The position numbers were made by a program, and so were the translations under genes. A DNA stretch of 5,562 nucleotides, from NCBI GenBank assembly GCA_007125415.1, contig SLDH01000229.1, positions 1 through 5,562 of the forward strand, given 5' to 3'. This DNA comes from Roseovarius sp. (GTDB taxonomy: Bacteria; Pseudomonadota; Alphaproteobacteria; Rhodobacterales; Rhodobacteraceae). This document shows, piece after piece, positions 1 through 5,562 of the stretch (position 1 is its first letter; the number at the start of each line of letters is the position of its first letter). The notes below the pieces were generated by a model. The model saw nothing but the letters and a program-made list of their open reading frames with translations, ran no database searches and was not told the origin of the DNA.

Positions 1-116
1 ACACATGGTAAGCAGCGATTTCATTGCTATCAAGTCAACTCTCAGACGGCAAACAACTTCAGGCGGTGGCAACTGCCTGCAATGCCGCTTCTGATGTGTT
101 TCTCTCGGCGGATGCC

Positions 117-138
117 GTCCGGATCCACCGCACCGGAC
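117..138 (-). terminator. Short hairpin just past the sbcB stop, possible weak terminator
   Basis: A perfect 6-bp inverted repeat, GTCCGG (117-122) and CCGGAC (133-138), encloses a 10-base loop. On the minus strand it lies 9 bases after the stop codon of the exonuclease gene, where a transcription terminator would be expected. No run of T follows it on that strand, so it is not a canonical intrinsic terminator. A 6-bp GC-rich stem can also arise by chance in DNA of this composition. Confidence 0.25.
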
Positions 139-147
139 ACGCAACAA

Positions 148-1518
148 TCAGGTTTCGAAGCGCCGCAGATAGACCGCGATCTCGTCGATCGCTTCCGGGC
201 TTGCAGCTCCCTTGGCGCGCATATCCGCCAGAGCCTGATACGCTTTTGCAAGGCCGGTCCATTCGACAGTATCCGAGGCAGGCGCCGACCAACGCTCCCG
301 GAGCCATGCTTCGAATTGTCCACCTTCTTCGGCTGAAAGCAGCTCAGGTGCATAGAACGCCACCAGACGACGTCCGAGCTGGCGCAAACGGGAATCAGAA
401 AGCGTGGCGACAATCTCCTGTCGCCTCGGCCAGTCCACTCGCTGGAACTCCGCGAGCAGCGCCTTGTCGGCATGGCTGTAGAAGCCGCCATAGATCTGCT
501 TTTCGACCGGAGGGGTGGGTGCAACAGGATCCTCTGGGAAGCGCGCGGCGAGTGCCTGCCCCACCCGTGCGCAAAACTCGGGCGCATTCGCGATCATTTC
601 TGCGCGGCGCAACTGCTCAGCGCTGGGCGCGGCGACCGACAGCAATGCTGGCGACTTGTTGACCGTGACAGAGCGGATGACCTTCGGGGTGGCATCGACA
701 GCTGCGAAAAGGGCTGCGTCATCCGCCACCAGGAGATCGGCCGGGTCAGCAGCATCCAGATCGAAAAATGCCGCCTGATTGGGATTACTGGGCGAAGTTC
801 CGCAGAAGCAGCCGACGGTTGCGCGCGGCAGGCCGCCCCCGAACCGTTCAACCAGTGCCATGGGCTGGAAGGTCGCGAGGCTGGCCTGGACATGACCCTT
901 GTCACGGTTGGCGAGCAGCTCTGCCCAGAGTCCCGGCGCGCGCTGGGCAATCTGACAGGCGATGTGGATGGTCGCCTCGACATCGCCGAGGGCGTCATGG
1001 GCATCATGTGCAGTGAAGCCATTCAGGGGTGCCATGCGGTCGAGCTTGAAGCGCACCCGGCCGGTTTCGTCGACTGGCCAGTCGAACAGATCGGGCTGGC
1101 GGTACCAGACGGCATAGAGCGCGGTCAGAATATCGAAGCGCGAATTTCCGTTGAACTGCGTCGCGAAAATGTCGGGCTGCAGGTTCTGGTAGAACGCCTG
1201 GCGAAGCATCTCCTCGTCGAAGCGGATGCTGTTGAACCCGGTCCAGATCGCGGGCGACCAGCGTTCGATCAGCGCGCTGATCTCCTGTGTGAACTCAAAA
1301 AGCGTCGGCAGAGCCGGATCCACCAACTGCGCTGGGCGCACGCCGGTGACAGCCAGCGCCCAAGGCGATGGAATAATGTGCGGCGCGATGCGGCAACGCA
1401 GGTTGATCCGCTCGATCTCCCTGAATTCAGCATCCGTCAGAATGGCCGCGAATTGCAGGGGCTGGTCGAAGGCGGGCGAGATGCCGCTGGTTTCGAGATC
1501 GTAAAAGGCGAAATGCAT
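148..1518 (-). CDS. sbcB: Exodeoxyribonuclease I (ExoI), DEDDh 3'-5' single-strand DNA exonuclease
   Basis: This 456-aa protein should degrade single-stranded DNA from the 3' end, releasing mononucleotides in the cytoplasm, with roles in recombination and mismatch repair. Its length is close to E. coli ExoI (475 aa). Residues 1-190 form the DEDDh exonuclease domain. The catalytic set is visible as D7 and E9 (FYDLETSG), D101 (NSIRFDEEM), H174 and D179 (HDAHDALGD), matching E. coli D15, E17, D108, H181 and D186 at the same spacing. The stretch FDQPLQFAAILTDAEF (17-32) is also ExoI-specific. The middle fits the SH3-like region, and QIYGGFYSHADKALL (341-355) matches the start of the C-terminal helical domain. 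ATG at 1518 is chosen because an in-frame TAG (1528-1530) lies three codons upstream; its ribosome-binding site is poor (TAGG). The gene is transcribed away from the gajAB operon and is GC-richer (42 of 60 bases in 901-960), suggesting resident chromosomal DNA. That last point is inference. Confidence 0.9.
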   Translation of the reverse strand: MHFAFYDLETSGISPAFDQPLQFAAILTDAEFREIERINLRCRIAPHIIPSPWALAVTGVRPAQLVDPALPTLFEFTQEISALIERWSPAIWTGFNSIRFDEEMLRQAFYQNLQPDIFATQFNGNSRFDILTALYAVWYRQPDLFDWPVDETGRVRFKLDRMAPLNGFTAHDAHDALGDVEATIHIACQIAQRAPGLWAELLANRDKGHVQASLATFQPMALVERFGGGLPRATVGCFCGTSPSNPNQAAFFDLDAADPADLLVADDAALFAAVDATPKVIRSVTVNKSPALLSVAAPSAEQLRRAEMIANAPEFCARVGQALAARFPEDPVAPTPPVEKQIYGGFYSHADKALLAEFQRVDWPRRQEIVATLSDSRLRQLGRRLVAFYAPELLSAEEGGQFEAWLRERWSAPASDTVEWTGLAKAYQALADMRAKGAASPEAIDEIAVYLRRFET

Positions 1519-1626
1519 GACGACAGCCTAGCGAAACGCATGCAGACCGTCATCTAGCAAACGGAAGGATTGGCCCAACAATCAACGCACCCGGCCCTCA
1601 GCGGGCTCTCTGTGTTTCGTCCAAAT

Positions 1627-1639
1627 GCTGCGACGCAGC
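1627..1639. promoter_or_regulatory. Perfect 6-bp dyad, possible operator
   Basis: GCTGCG and CGCAGC flank a single A, giving a 13-base near-palindrome. Its one-base centre makes it too tight for an RNA hairpin, so a dimeric DNA-binding protein site is the more natural reading. It lies 108 bases before the sbcB start and about 300 bases before gajA. Without conservation data it could be chance. Confidence 0.2.
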
Positions 1640-1698
1640 TTTCTCTCAAAGCAGACATCCAGCACTTAAGCCAAGCCGGATAGGTGTAGAGTAACGGT

Positions 1699-1708
1699 AG
1701 TGGGACAG
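1699..1708 (+). repeat. Left copy of a 10-base direct repeat flanking gajAB
   Basis: AGTGGGACAG occurs here in the intergenic region and again as the last ten bases of the window (5553-5562). The two copies bracket gajA and gajB. The match does not extend to the left (T here, C at the other copy), and its right extension cannot be seen because the window ends. Chance 10-base matches are expected in a sequence this long, so its meaning is open. Confidence 0.3.
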
Positions 1709-1805
1709 CATGAGCATGACCACTTCGTTGGAAGAACAAGAACGGCTTCTAAGGGGAGGCTCGTGGGTGACCGCCCTTCGATCCGGATCCAATAGCATCT
1801 GTACC

Positions 1806-1820
1806 CAGTCAGTCTGATTG
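1806..1820. promoter_or_regulatory. Imperfect 7-bp dyad upstream of gajA, possible operator
   Basis: CAGTCAG and CTGATTG flank a central T; the arms are complementary at six of seven positions. It lies 117-131 bases upstream of the gajA ATG, at the edge of the A/T-rich tract (AAGTAAAAAATG, 1821-1832), so it is well placed to bind a regulator of the operon. No adjacent regulator gene is seen in the window, and promoter elements around it are not clear. Confidence 0.2.
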
Positions 1821-1856
1821 AAGTAAAAAATGTAGAGCGCAAGGGTAGCTTTCTAA

Positions 1857-1913
1857 ATGACAATTACAGAAGGTGAGTCAATGAACAGCCGCCAAAGTAA
1901 TTTTCGGAGGTAG
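1857..1913 (+). CDS. Possible 18-codon leader ORF upstream of gajA
   Basis: An ATG at 1857 directly follows an in-frame TAA (1854-1856) and opens an 18-codon frame ending in TAG (1911-1913), 23 bases before the gajA ATG. The peptide would be MTITEGESMNSRQSNFRR. A second in-frame ATG at 1881 has the better ribosome-binding site (AAGGTGAG, 1870-1877) and would give a 10-residue peptide. The last two sense codons are CGG AGG, so the peptide's end overlaps a strong GGAGGT sequence (1906-1911). I recognise no family. It may be a leader that couples or attenuates gajA translation, or simply chance; the main support is the ribosome-binding site at 1870. Confidence 0.2.
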   Translation: MTITEGESMNSRQSNFRR

Positions 1914-1924
1914 GATTTGTCAGT

Positions 1925-1932
1925 GGAGAAGG
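1925..1932 (+). promoter_or_regulatory. gajA ribosome-binding site
   Basis: GGAGAAGG (1925-1932) sits 4-11 bases before the ATG at 1937 and supports that start. Reading upstream in the gajA frame there is no ATG, GTG or TTG before the TAA at 1898-1900, so ATG 1937 is the only reasonable start. A second, stronger GGAGGT at 1906-1911 is too far upstream (25 bases) to serve this ATG directly. Confidence 0.6.
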
Positions 1933-1936
1933 CACC

Positions 1937-3871
1937 ATGAAGCTCACGCATTTGCGTATATGCAACTTCCGATGCTTTGGGGGCGTCGAGACAGAAATCG
2001 CGTTAGACGACACAACGTTCATTCTTGGACCGAACGGCGCCGGTAAGACAGCGGTGCTGCAGGCGCTGGCAAGGATGTTCAGTCTCGATCCCGCACAGCG
2101 TAAGATCAGAACCTCCGATTTTCATATCCCCGCCGACGAGGCGCACGATGAGGCGCCAGAAGAGCGCAGTCTTTGGATCGAGGCCGATTTCGAATTTCCA
2201 GAGCTTGAGTTGGAAAACGTCGACATGCCCGCGGTGCCTGGCAACTTCGCGCATATGCTCATGGTGGACGATGACGAGGTCGTCCGCGTCCGCTTCCGTT
2301 TGGCAGCAACTCTCGATCAGGATGGTGATATTGAGGAAACCTTCACCTACGTTACCGAAGCTGACGAGGACGGGTTGCCCGTAGAGGAAAGTCGGGCCTC
2401 CAAGCAAGATCGCAACGCTATTCAGGTGCATTACCTCCCTGCTCGCCGCGATCCATCGGACCATATCTCTTACTCCGCCAACGCCTTAGTGGGCCGGGCA
2501 TTGCGAGCCGCCGACTGGAGCGTCGAGCGCACTGAGGTCAATGATCTTACAGCGCAAATTACCGATGCCCTAAGTGGGAACGCCGCCATTGAAGGCATCA
2601 GCGACTCGCTGACCGACATCTGGGGCCAGCTTCACAGGGGCGAGTTTTTCGCCAACCCATCAATCTCTTTTGCGCAAAGTGAGATCAACGCGCTTCTGCG
2701 CCATCTGAGCCTTACCTTCACGCCAGGCCACGGCGAGTCGCTCGTCGACTTCTCACGACTAAGCGACGGCCAGCAATCCTTGCTGTATATCTCTCTGGTG
2801 CTCGCAATGCGCGAGATCGGCGACAAGGTGCTCGCCGGTGAACTAGAAGCTTTCGACATCGACAAACTGCGGCCCGCCATCTTTACACTAATAGCGGTCG
2901 AAGAGCCGGAGAACAGCCTTTCACCGCACTATCTCGGGCGCGTAATCCGCGCGATTTCCGAATTTGCAAACGGTCAGAATGCACAGACCCTGGTGGCTAC
3001 GCACGCCCCATCACTTTTGCGTCGCGTCGCCCCTGAGACCATCCGCTATCTGCGGTTAGACGGCGATCGTCGAACGGTCGTCGCTCGGGTTGTTCTCCCG
3101 GAAAATGAGGACGCGGCAAAATATGTGCGTGAAGCCGTACACGCCTTCCCTGAATTATACTTCGCCCGGTTCGTCATTCTGGGTGAAGGCGACAGCGAAG
3201 AAGTCGTCCTGCCGCGGATGCTCGCTGCACGCGGCGTTCTCACGGATGATGCATCGATCTCGGTCGTCCCTTTGGGCGGGCGCCACGTCAACCATTTCTG
3301 GCGGTTGCTGCACGGGCTCGGCATCCCGCACGCGACTTTGCTTGATCTCGACCTTGCCCGTTTTCAGGGTGGCTGGGGCAGGATCAAATACGCTGCGAAG
3401 CAGCTTCTGAAATATAGCGACGTGGAGAATGCGGGCATTGACGAAGATGAAATAGCAGCCATCCCAGCTTGGAATAGCGAACAAAGACTTTTGATCGATG
3501 ACGATGACTGGTTCGAGTATTTCAACGATCGCGGCGTCTTCTTTTCGTCGCCGCTTGATCTCGACTTTATGATGATCGAGGCGTTCGCCGAAGTCTATCG
3601 AGTTGAAGATGACGAGCGCGAAGAACCAGATGAGACAACGCTCAAGGCTGTCCTCGGCAAAAAACACGATACCGTGGCGGGGCAATATACAGACGACCAG
3701 CTTCAGTTGTTCGATGCCTACCACCGTCGTTTCAAGATAGGCAGCAAGCCAGCTTGGCATATCCGGGCAATGGCAGCGATTGATGATGCAGAAATTGCTG
3801 CGGACATGCCCGCGGCCATGACCGCGCTAATCGACTATGTCGAAACCGAGCTCGAAGGCTTACCTGAATGA
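1937..3871 (+). CDS. gajA: Gabija protein GajA: OLD-family ATPase with TOPRIM endonuclease domain
   Basis: This is the nuclease subunit of a probable Gabija anti-phage system. The 644-aa protein has an N-terminal ABC-type ATPase: FRCFGG (11-16), Walker A GPNGAGKT (31-38), a signature-like LSDGQQS (275-281), Walker B FTLIAVEEPENSLSP (316-330) with E322/E323, and an H-loop VATHAPSLL (353-361, H356). A C-terminal TOPRIM domain follows: FVILGEGDSEEVVLP (412-426) supplies E417 and E421, LLDLDLARF (468-476) supplies D470 and D472, and GSKP (602-605) supplies K604, my candidate for the conserved catalytic lysine. Presence of TOPRIM plus an adjacent UvrD-like helicase makes this a class 2 OLD protein. 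Studied GajA is a site-preferring DNA nickase/endonuclease inhibited by ATP and forms a tetrameric core. At 644 aa it is somewhat longer than Bacillus cereus GajA (578 aa). Residues 64-160 are strongly acidic, as is DDDD at 521-524. It overlaps gajB by four bases. An OLD nuclease outside Gabija is the alternative. Confidence 0.88.
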   Translation: MKLTHLRICNFRCFGGVETEIALDDTTFILGPNGAGKTAVLQALARMFSLDPAQRKIRTSDFHIPADEAHDEAPEERSLWIEADFEFPELELENVDMPAVPGNFAHMLMVDDDEVVRVRFRLAATLDQDGDIEETFTYVTEADEDGLPVEESRASKQDRNAIQVHYLPARRDPSDHISYSANALVGRALRAADWSVERTEVNDLTAQITDALSGNAAIEGISDSLTDIWGQLHRGEFFANPSISFAQSEINALLRHLSLTFTPGHGESLVDFSRLSDGQQSLLYISLVLAMREIGDKVLAGELEAFDIDKLRPAIFTLIAVEEPENSLSPHYLGRVIRAISEFANGQNAQTLVATHAPSLLRRVAPETIRYLRLDGDRRTVVARVVLPENEDAAKYVREAVHAFPELYFARFVILGEGDSEEVVLPRMLAARGVLTDDASISVVPLGGRHVNHFWRLLHGLGIPHATLLDLDLARFQGGWGRIKYAAKQLLKYSDVENAGIDEDEIAAIPAWNSEQRLLIDDDDWFEYFNDRGVFFSSPLDLDFMMIEAFAEVYRVEDDEREEPDETTLKAVLGKKHDTVAGQYTDDQLQLFDAYHRRFKIGSKPAWHIRAMAAIDDAEIAADMPAAMTALIDYVETELEGLPE

Positions 3872-5517
3872 TTGCAGTGGAACGATGGTCTCCCGTGGAT
3901 GGCTTAACGCTTGAGCCGAACGCGTTAGCTGCTGCAACAGAGATTGCGCGCAATTTGGCGCTCACCGCGGGTCCCGGCGCTGGCAAGACTGAAATGTTGG
4001 CGCAACGTGCCGACTTCCTGCTTCGCACTGGAACTTGCCGTTACCCTCGCCGGATCCTCGCCATATCGTTCAAGACTGATGCTAGCCAGAATCTCAAGGC
4101 ACGCGTCCGGAAACGCTGTGGACCTGGGCTGGCTGCGCGATTCGATAGCCACACCTTCCATGCCTTCGCTAAACGGATCATTGACCGGTTTCGCCCGGTG
4201 CTTAGCGGACGCGATGCTCTAAACCCTGATTATTCGATTGGCCCGCGCCGTGTGCAGCACCAGTCCATCACGTTCGCCGACATGGTGCCGCTCGCTTGCA
4301 AGATCATCGAAGACAGCCTAGTCGCCCGCAATGCGGTGCGACAGACCTATACCCATGTCTTCCTGGATGAGTTTCAAGACTGCACGGATGAGCAATATCG
4401 CCTGATACTCGCTTGTTTCGGCGACACCCCGACAATCCTGACAGCTGTCGGCGATACCAAGCAAAGCATCATGGGCTGGGCCGGAGCGCTCGAGGGTATC
4501 TTCCATACCTTCGCCGACGCTTTCGATGCGCTGCCGCGCAATCTCTATCAGAATTTCCGTTCCGCGCCGGCGCTCCGTCGGATGCAGAATGCGATGGTCA
4601 AAGTGATGGATCCGCCAGCGGCGCTCGACGAGGCCGATATCATTGGCGACGAGGGTGAGATTTGCATTCTTCGCTTTGAAGATGACGATGACGAAGCCAG
4701 TGGCTTAGCTGAGCGAATCCGCGACCTGATCGACGATGGCATCGAGCCCTCCGAGATTGCGATCCTAGTCAGCAAACAACAAAGTCTTTATTGTCAGCGT
4801 CTCGTGGCTGCTTTTGAGGCGGAAGAGATTCCGTTTCGGGAAGAAGATACGAAGCAGGACTTGGCGTCGGAGCCGGTCGCCTCTCTACTCATCGATTTTC
4901 TTCTGATCGCAAGTGGCTCGCGCCAACCCTCCGCTTATCGTCGTTTGCTTGATCTGGTTGTTTTCAACCATGGCTATGACGAGGAACGAGAATATCAGCT
5001 GCGATCACGCTGGGATCGCTTCGTAAACGAAACCAAGCAGAAGATTGCGGCGCATGAGGTCGATCTTCGGCAGATGGGCGATTTGCAAGCTCTCGCCATA
5101 TCACTGGTAGACAATGTTGGGCGTGATAGCCTCATCTCTTTATCGCCGGACTATGCGCATGGCGATCGCTTCGATGAGCTCATCGCCCAAACTCTTGAGC
5201 ATGCGCACATGCTGCTGCAGAGCCAAGCGGACTCATCAACAGCTCTAGCCTCATTTTCCGGTGACAGCGCCGTTCGCATTATGTCGGTGCACAAGAGCAA
5301 GGGCCTGGAGTTCGATACGGTAGTCATCCTTGGGGTCGAAAAGGAAACCTTTTGGGGCGAGCCGTCAGCGGAACGCGCAGCTTACTTCGTCGCGATCTCG
5401 CGCGCCAAACAACGGCTTCTGCTGACCACGTGCGGCCAGCGCCAGCGTCCGCAAGGAGCGAAACGCTGGTCCACTAACCGTCATGAGTACGACGAATTTC
5501 TTGCCTACGTACCATGA
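3868..5517 (+). CDS. gajB: Gabija protein GajB: compact UvrD/Rep-like SF1A helicase
   Basis: This is the helicase/ATPase partner of GajA. The 549-aa protein has the SF1A motifs in order: motif I TAGPGAGKTEML (33-44), Ia ILAISFKTDAS (63-73), Ib DSHTFHAFAKRI (93-104), II VFLDEFQDCTDEQ (164-176), III VGDTKQSIMGWAGA (194-207), IV NFRSAPALRR (229-238), V IMSVHKSKGLEFDTVVIL (471-488) and VI FVAISRAKQRLLLT (507-520). The catalytic K40, D167, E168 and motif VI R512 are intact. It is much shorter than UvrD (about 720 aa) and near B. cereus GajB (494 aa), so large parts of the 1B/2B subdomains are missing. The usual Q-motif glutamine is absent (LEPNALAA, 15-22). The ATG overlaps the gajA stop (ATGA, 3868-3871), with GAAGG (3854-3858) as ribosome-binding site inside gajA, implying coupled translation. 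In studied systems GajB hydrolyses ATP when stimulated by DNA ends, lowering nucleotides that restrain GajA and binding the GajA tetramer. A UvrD-like helicase for general repair is less likely given the pairing. Confidence 0.87.
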   Translation: MIAVERWSPVDGLTLEPNALAAATEIARNLALTAGPGAGKTEMLAQRADFLLRTGTCRYPRRILAISFKTDASQNLKARVRKRCGPGLAARFDSHTFHAFAKRIIDRFRPVLSGRDALNPDYSIGPRRVQHQSITFADMVPLACKIIEDSLVARNAVRQTYTHVFLDEFQDCTDEQYRLILACFGDTPTILTAVGDTKQSIMGWAGALEGIFHTFADAFDALPRNLYQNFRSAPALRRMQNAMVKVMDPPAALDEADIIGDEGEICILRFEDDDDEASGLAERIRDLIDDGIEPSEIAILVSKQQSLYCQRLVAAFEAEEIPFREEDTKQDLASEPVASLLIDFLLIASGSRQPSAYRRLLDLVVFNHGYDEEREYQLRSRWDRFVNETKQKIAAHEVDLRQMGDLQALAISLVDNVGRDSLISLSPDYAHGDRFDELIAQTLEHAHMLLQSQADSSTALASFSGDSAVRIMSVHKSKGLEFDTVVILGVEKETFWGEPSAERAAYFVAISRAKQRLLLTTCGQRQRPQGAKRWSTNRHEYDEFLAYVP

Positions 5518-5525
5518 ACATCTAG

Positions 5526-5546
5526 GACGTTGGATCGCCAGACGTC
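5526..5546 (+). terminator. Hairpin 8 bases after gajB, possible operon terminator
   Basis: GACGTTGG (5526-5533) pairs with CCA (5538-5540) and ACGTC (5542-5546) around an ATCG tetraloop, leaving one bulged G at 5541. This gives an 8-bp stem directly after the gajB stop (5515-5517), the place expected for the end of the gajAB transcript. No T run follows, so it may be a transcript-stabilising or factor-dependent end rather than a standard intrinsic terminator. Confidence 0.4.
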
Positions 5547-5552
5547 AGCGCC

Positions 5553-5562
5553 AGTGGGACAG
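5553..5562 (+). repeat. Right copy of the 10-base direct repeat, cut by the window end
   Basis: AGTGGGACAG forms the last ten bases and matches 1699-1708 exactly. It lies 35 bases after the gajB stop. Read on the minus strand, both copies begin a frame L-S-H followed by W-R-stop here (stop TGA at 5547-5545) and Y-R-Y in the left copy. The right copy could therefore be the end of a convergent gene lying beyond the window, but only six codons are visible. Confidence 0.3.

Larger units (their letters stand above)
1519..1936. other. Divergent intergenic region between sbcB and gajA
   Basis: These 418 bases hold no protein gene of convincing length. They must carry the promoters of both divergent units, but I found no clear -35/-10 pair for either. 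The gajA-proximal part is A/T-rich by local standards: hand counts give 24 of 60 G+C in 1801-1860 and 25 of 60 in 1861-1920, against 42 of 60 in 901-960 within sbcB and 31 of 60 in 3421-3480 within gajA. Visible items are a dyad at 1627-1639, a 10-base sequence at 1699-1708 that recurs at the window's right end, a 10-bp palindrome GATCCGGATC (1780-1789), an imperfect dyad at 1806-1820, a short ORF at 1857-1913, and two Shine-Dalgarno-like sequences before gajA. Confidence 0.8.

Noticed and set aside
1..24. A minus-strand ATG at 24-22 opening MKSLLTMC and running off the left edge, in the same direction as sbcB.
   Set aside because: Only eight codons are visible and there is no clear ribosome-binding site, so a truncated downstream gene cannot be supported.
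472..1557. A long plus-strand open frame of 361 codons opposite sbcB.
   Set aside because: It is antisense to a gene with complete ExoI motifs, shows no domain, and its Cys/Arg-rich composition is typical of shadow frames in GC-rich DNA.
1594..1606. GCCC-TCAGC-GGGC hairpin upstream of sbcB.
   Set aside because: The stem is only 4 bp (5 with a G-T pair), no gene ends there, and the following sequence has no proper T run.
118..1791. The 10-base sequence TCCGGATCCA present at 118-127 and 1782-1791.
   Set aside because: It is built around common GGATCC/TCCGGA words in GC-rich DNA (a variant also occurs within sbcB near 1313-1324) and is compatible with chance.
1818..1851. TTGAAG (1818-1823) as a -35 box with TAGCTT (1846-1851) as a -10 box.
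   Set aside because: The 22-base spacing is too long and the -10 match is poor, so no promoter is called.
1554..1863. Two minus-strand open frames of 61 and 65 codons in the intergenic region.
   Set aside because: They overlap each other, have no recognisable domain, and show no convincing ribosome-binding site; the composition looks random.
1..5562. CRISPR arrays, tRNA or rRNA genes, and complete insertion sequences.
   Set aside because: No regularly spaced repeats, tRNA-like cloverleaf, rRNA sequence or transposase was seen in the reading.

Overview
This window comes from a high-GC Gram-negative bacterium. It is most likely a pseudomonadote, perhaps an alphaproteobacterium, judging by G/C-rich third codon positions and an E. 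coli-type exonuclease I. The taxonomic guess is weak because no rRNA or other marker is present. There are three convincing genes: one on the minus strand (148-1518), and two on the plus strand (1937-3871 and 3868-5517) forming a tight operon. A 418-base intergenic region (1519-1936) separates the two divergent units.

Left part (1-1518): a complete exodeoxyribonuclease I (sbcB) gene with all five DEDDh catalytic residues at E. coli spacing. Bases 1-147 hold no convincing gene, only a 6-bp hairpin just beyond the sbcB stop. Middle (1519-1936): a divergent intergenic region whose gajA-proximal half is clearly A/T-richer than its neighbours. It contains two small dyads, an 18-codon upstream ORF and the gajA ribosome-binding site, but no confident promoter.

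Right part (1937-5517): a 644-aa OLD-family ATPase/TOPRIM nuclease is followed, through an ATGA overlap, by a compact 549-aa UvrD-like SF1A helicase. This gene pair, order and size match the Gabija anti-phage system (GajA plus GajB). In studied Gabija systems GajA is a DNA endonuclease restrained by nucleotides, and GajB is a DNA-end-activated ATPase/helicase in the same large complex. Together they act when phage replication depletes nucleotides and exposes DNA ends. The system type is known, so the window is best described as a Gabija cassette beside a DNA-repair exonuclease rather than a new system. The details worth following are the leader ORF, the lost Q-motif glutamine in GajB, the A/T-rich junction, a 10-bp repeat flanking the cassette, and a hairpin right after gajB.
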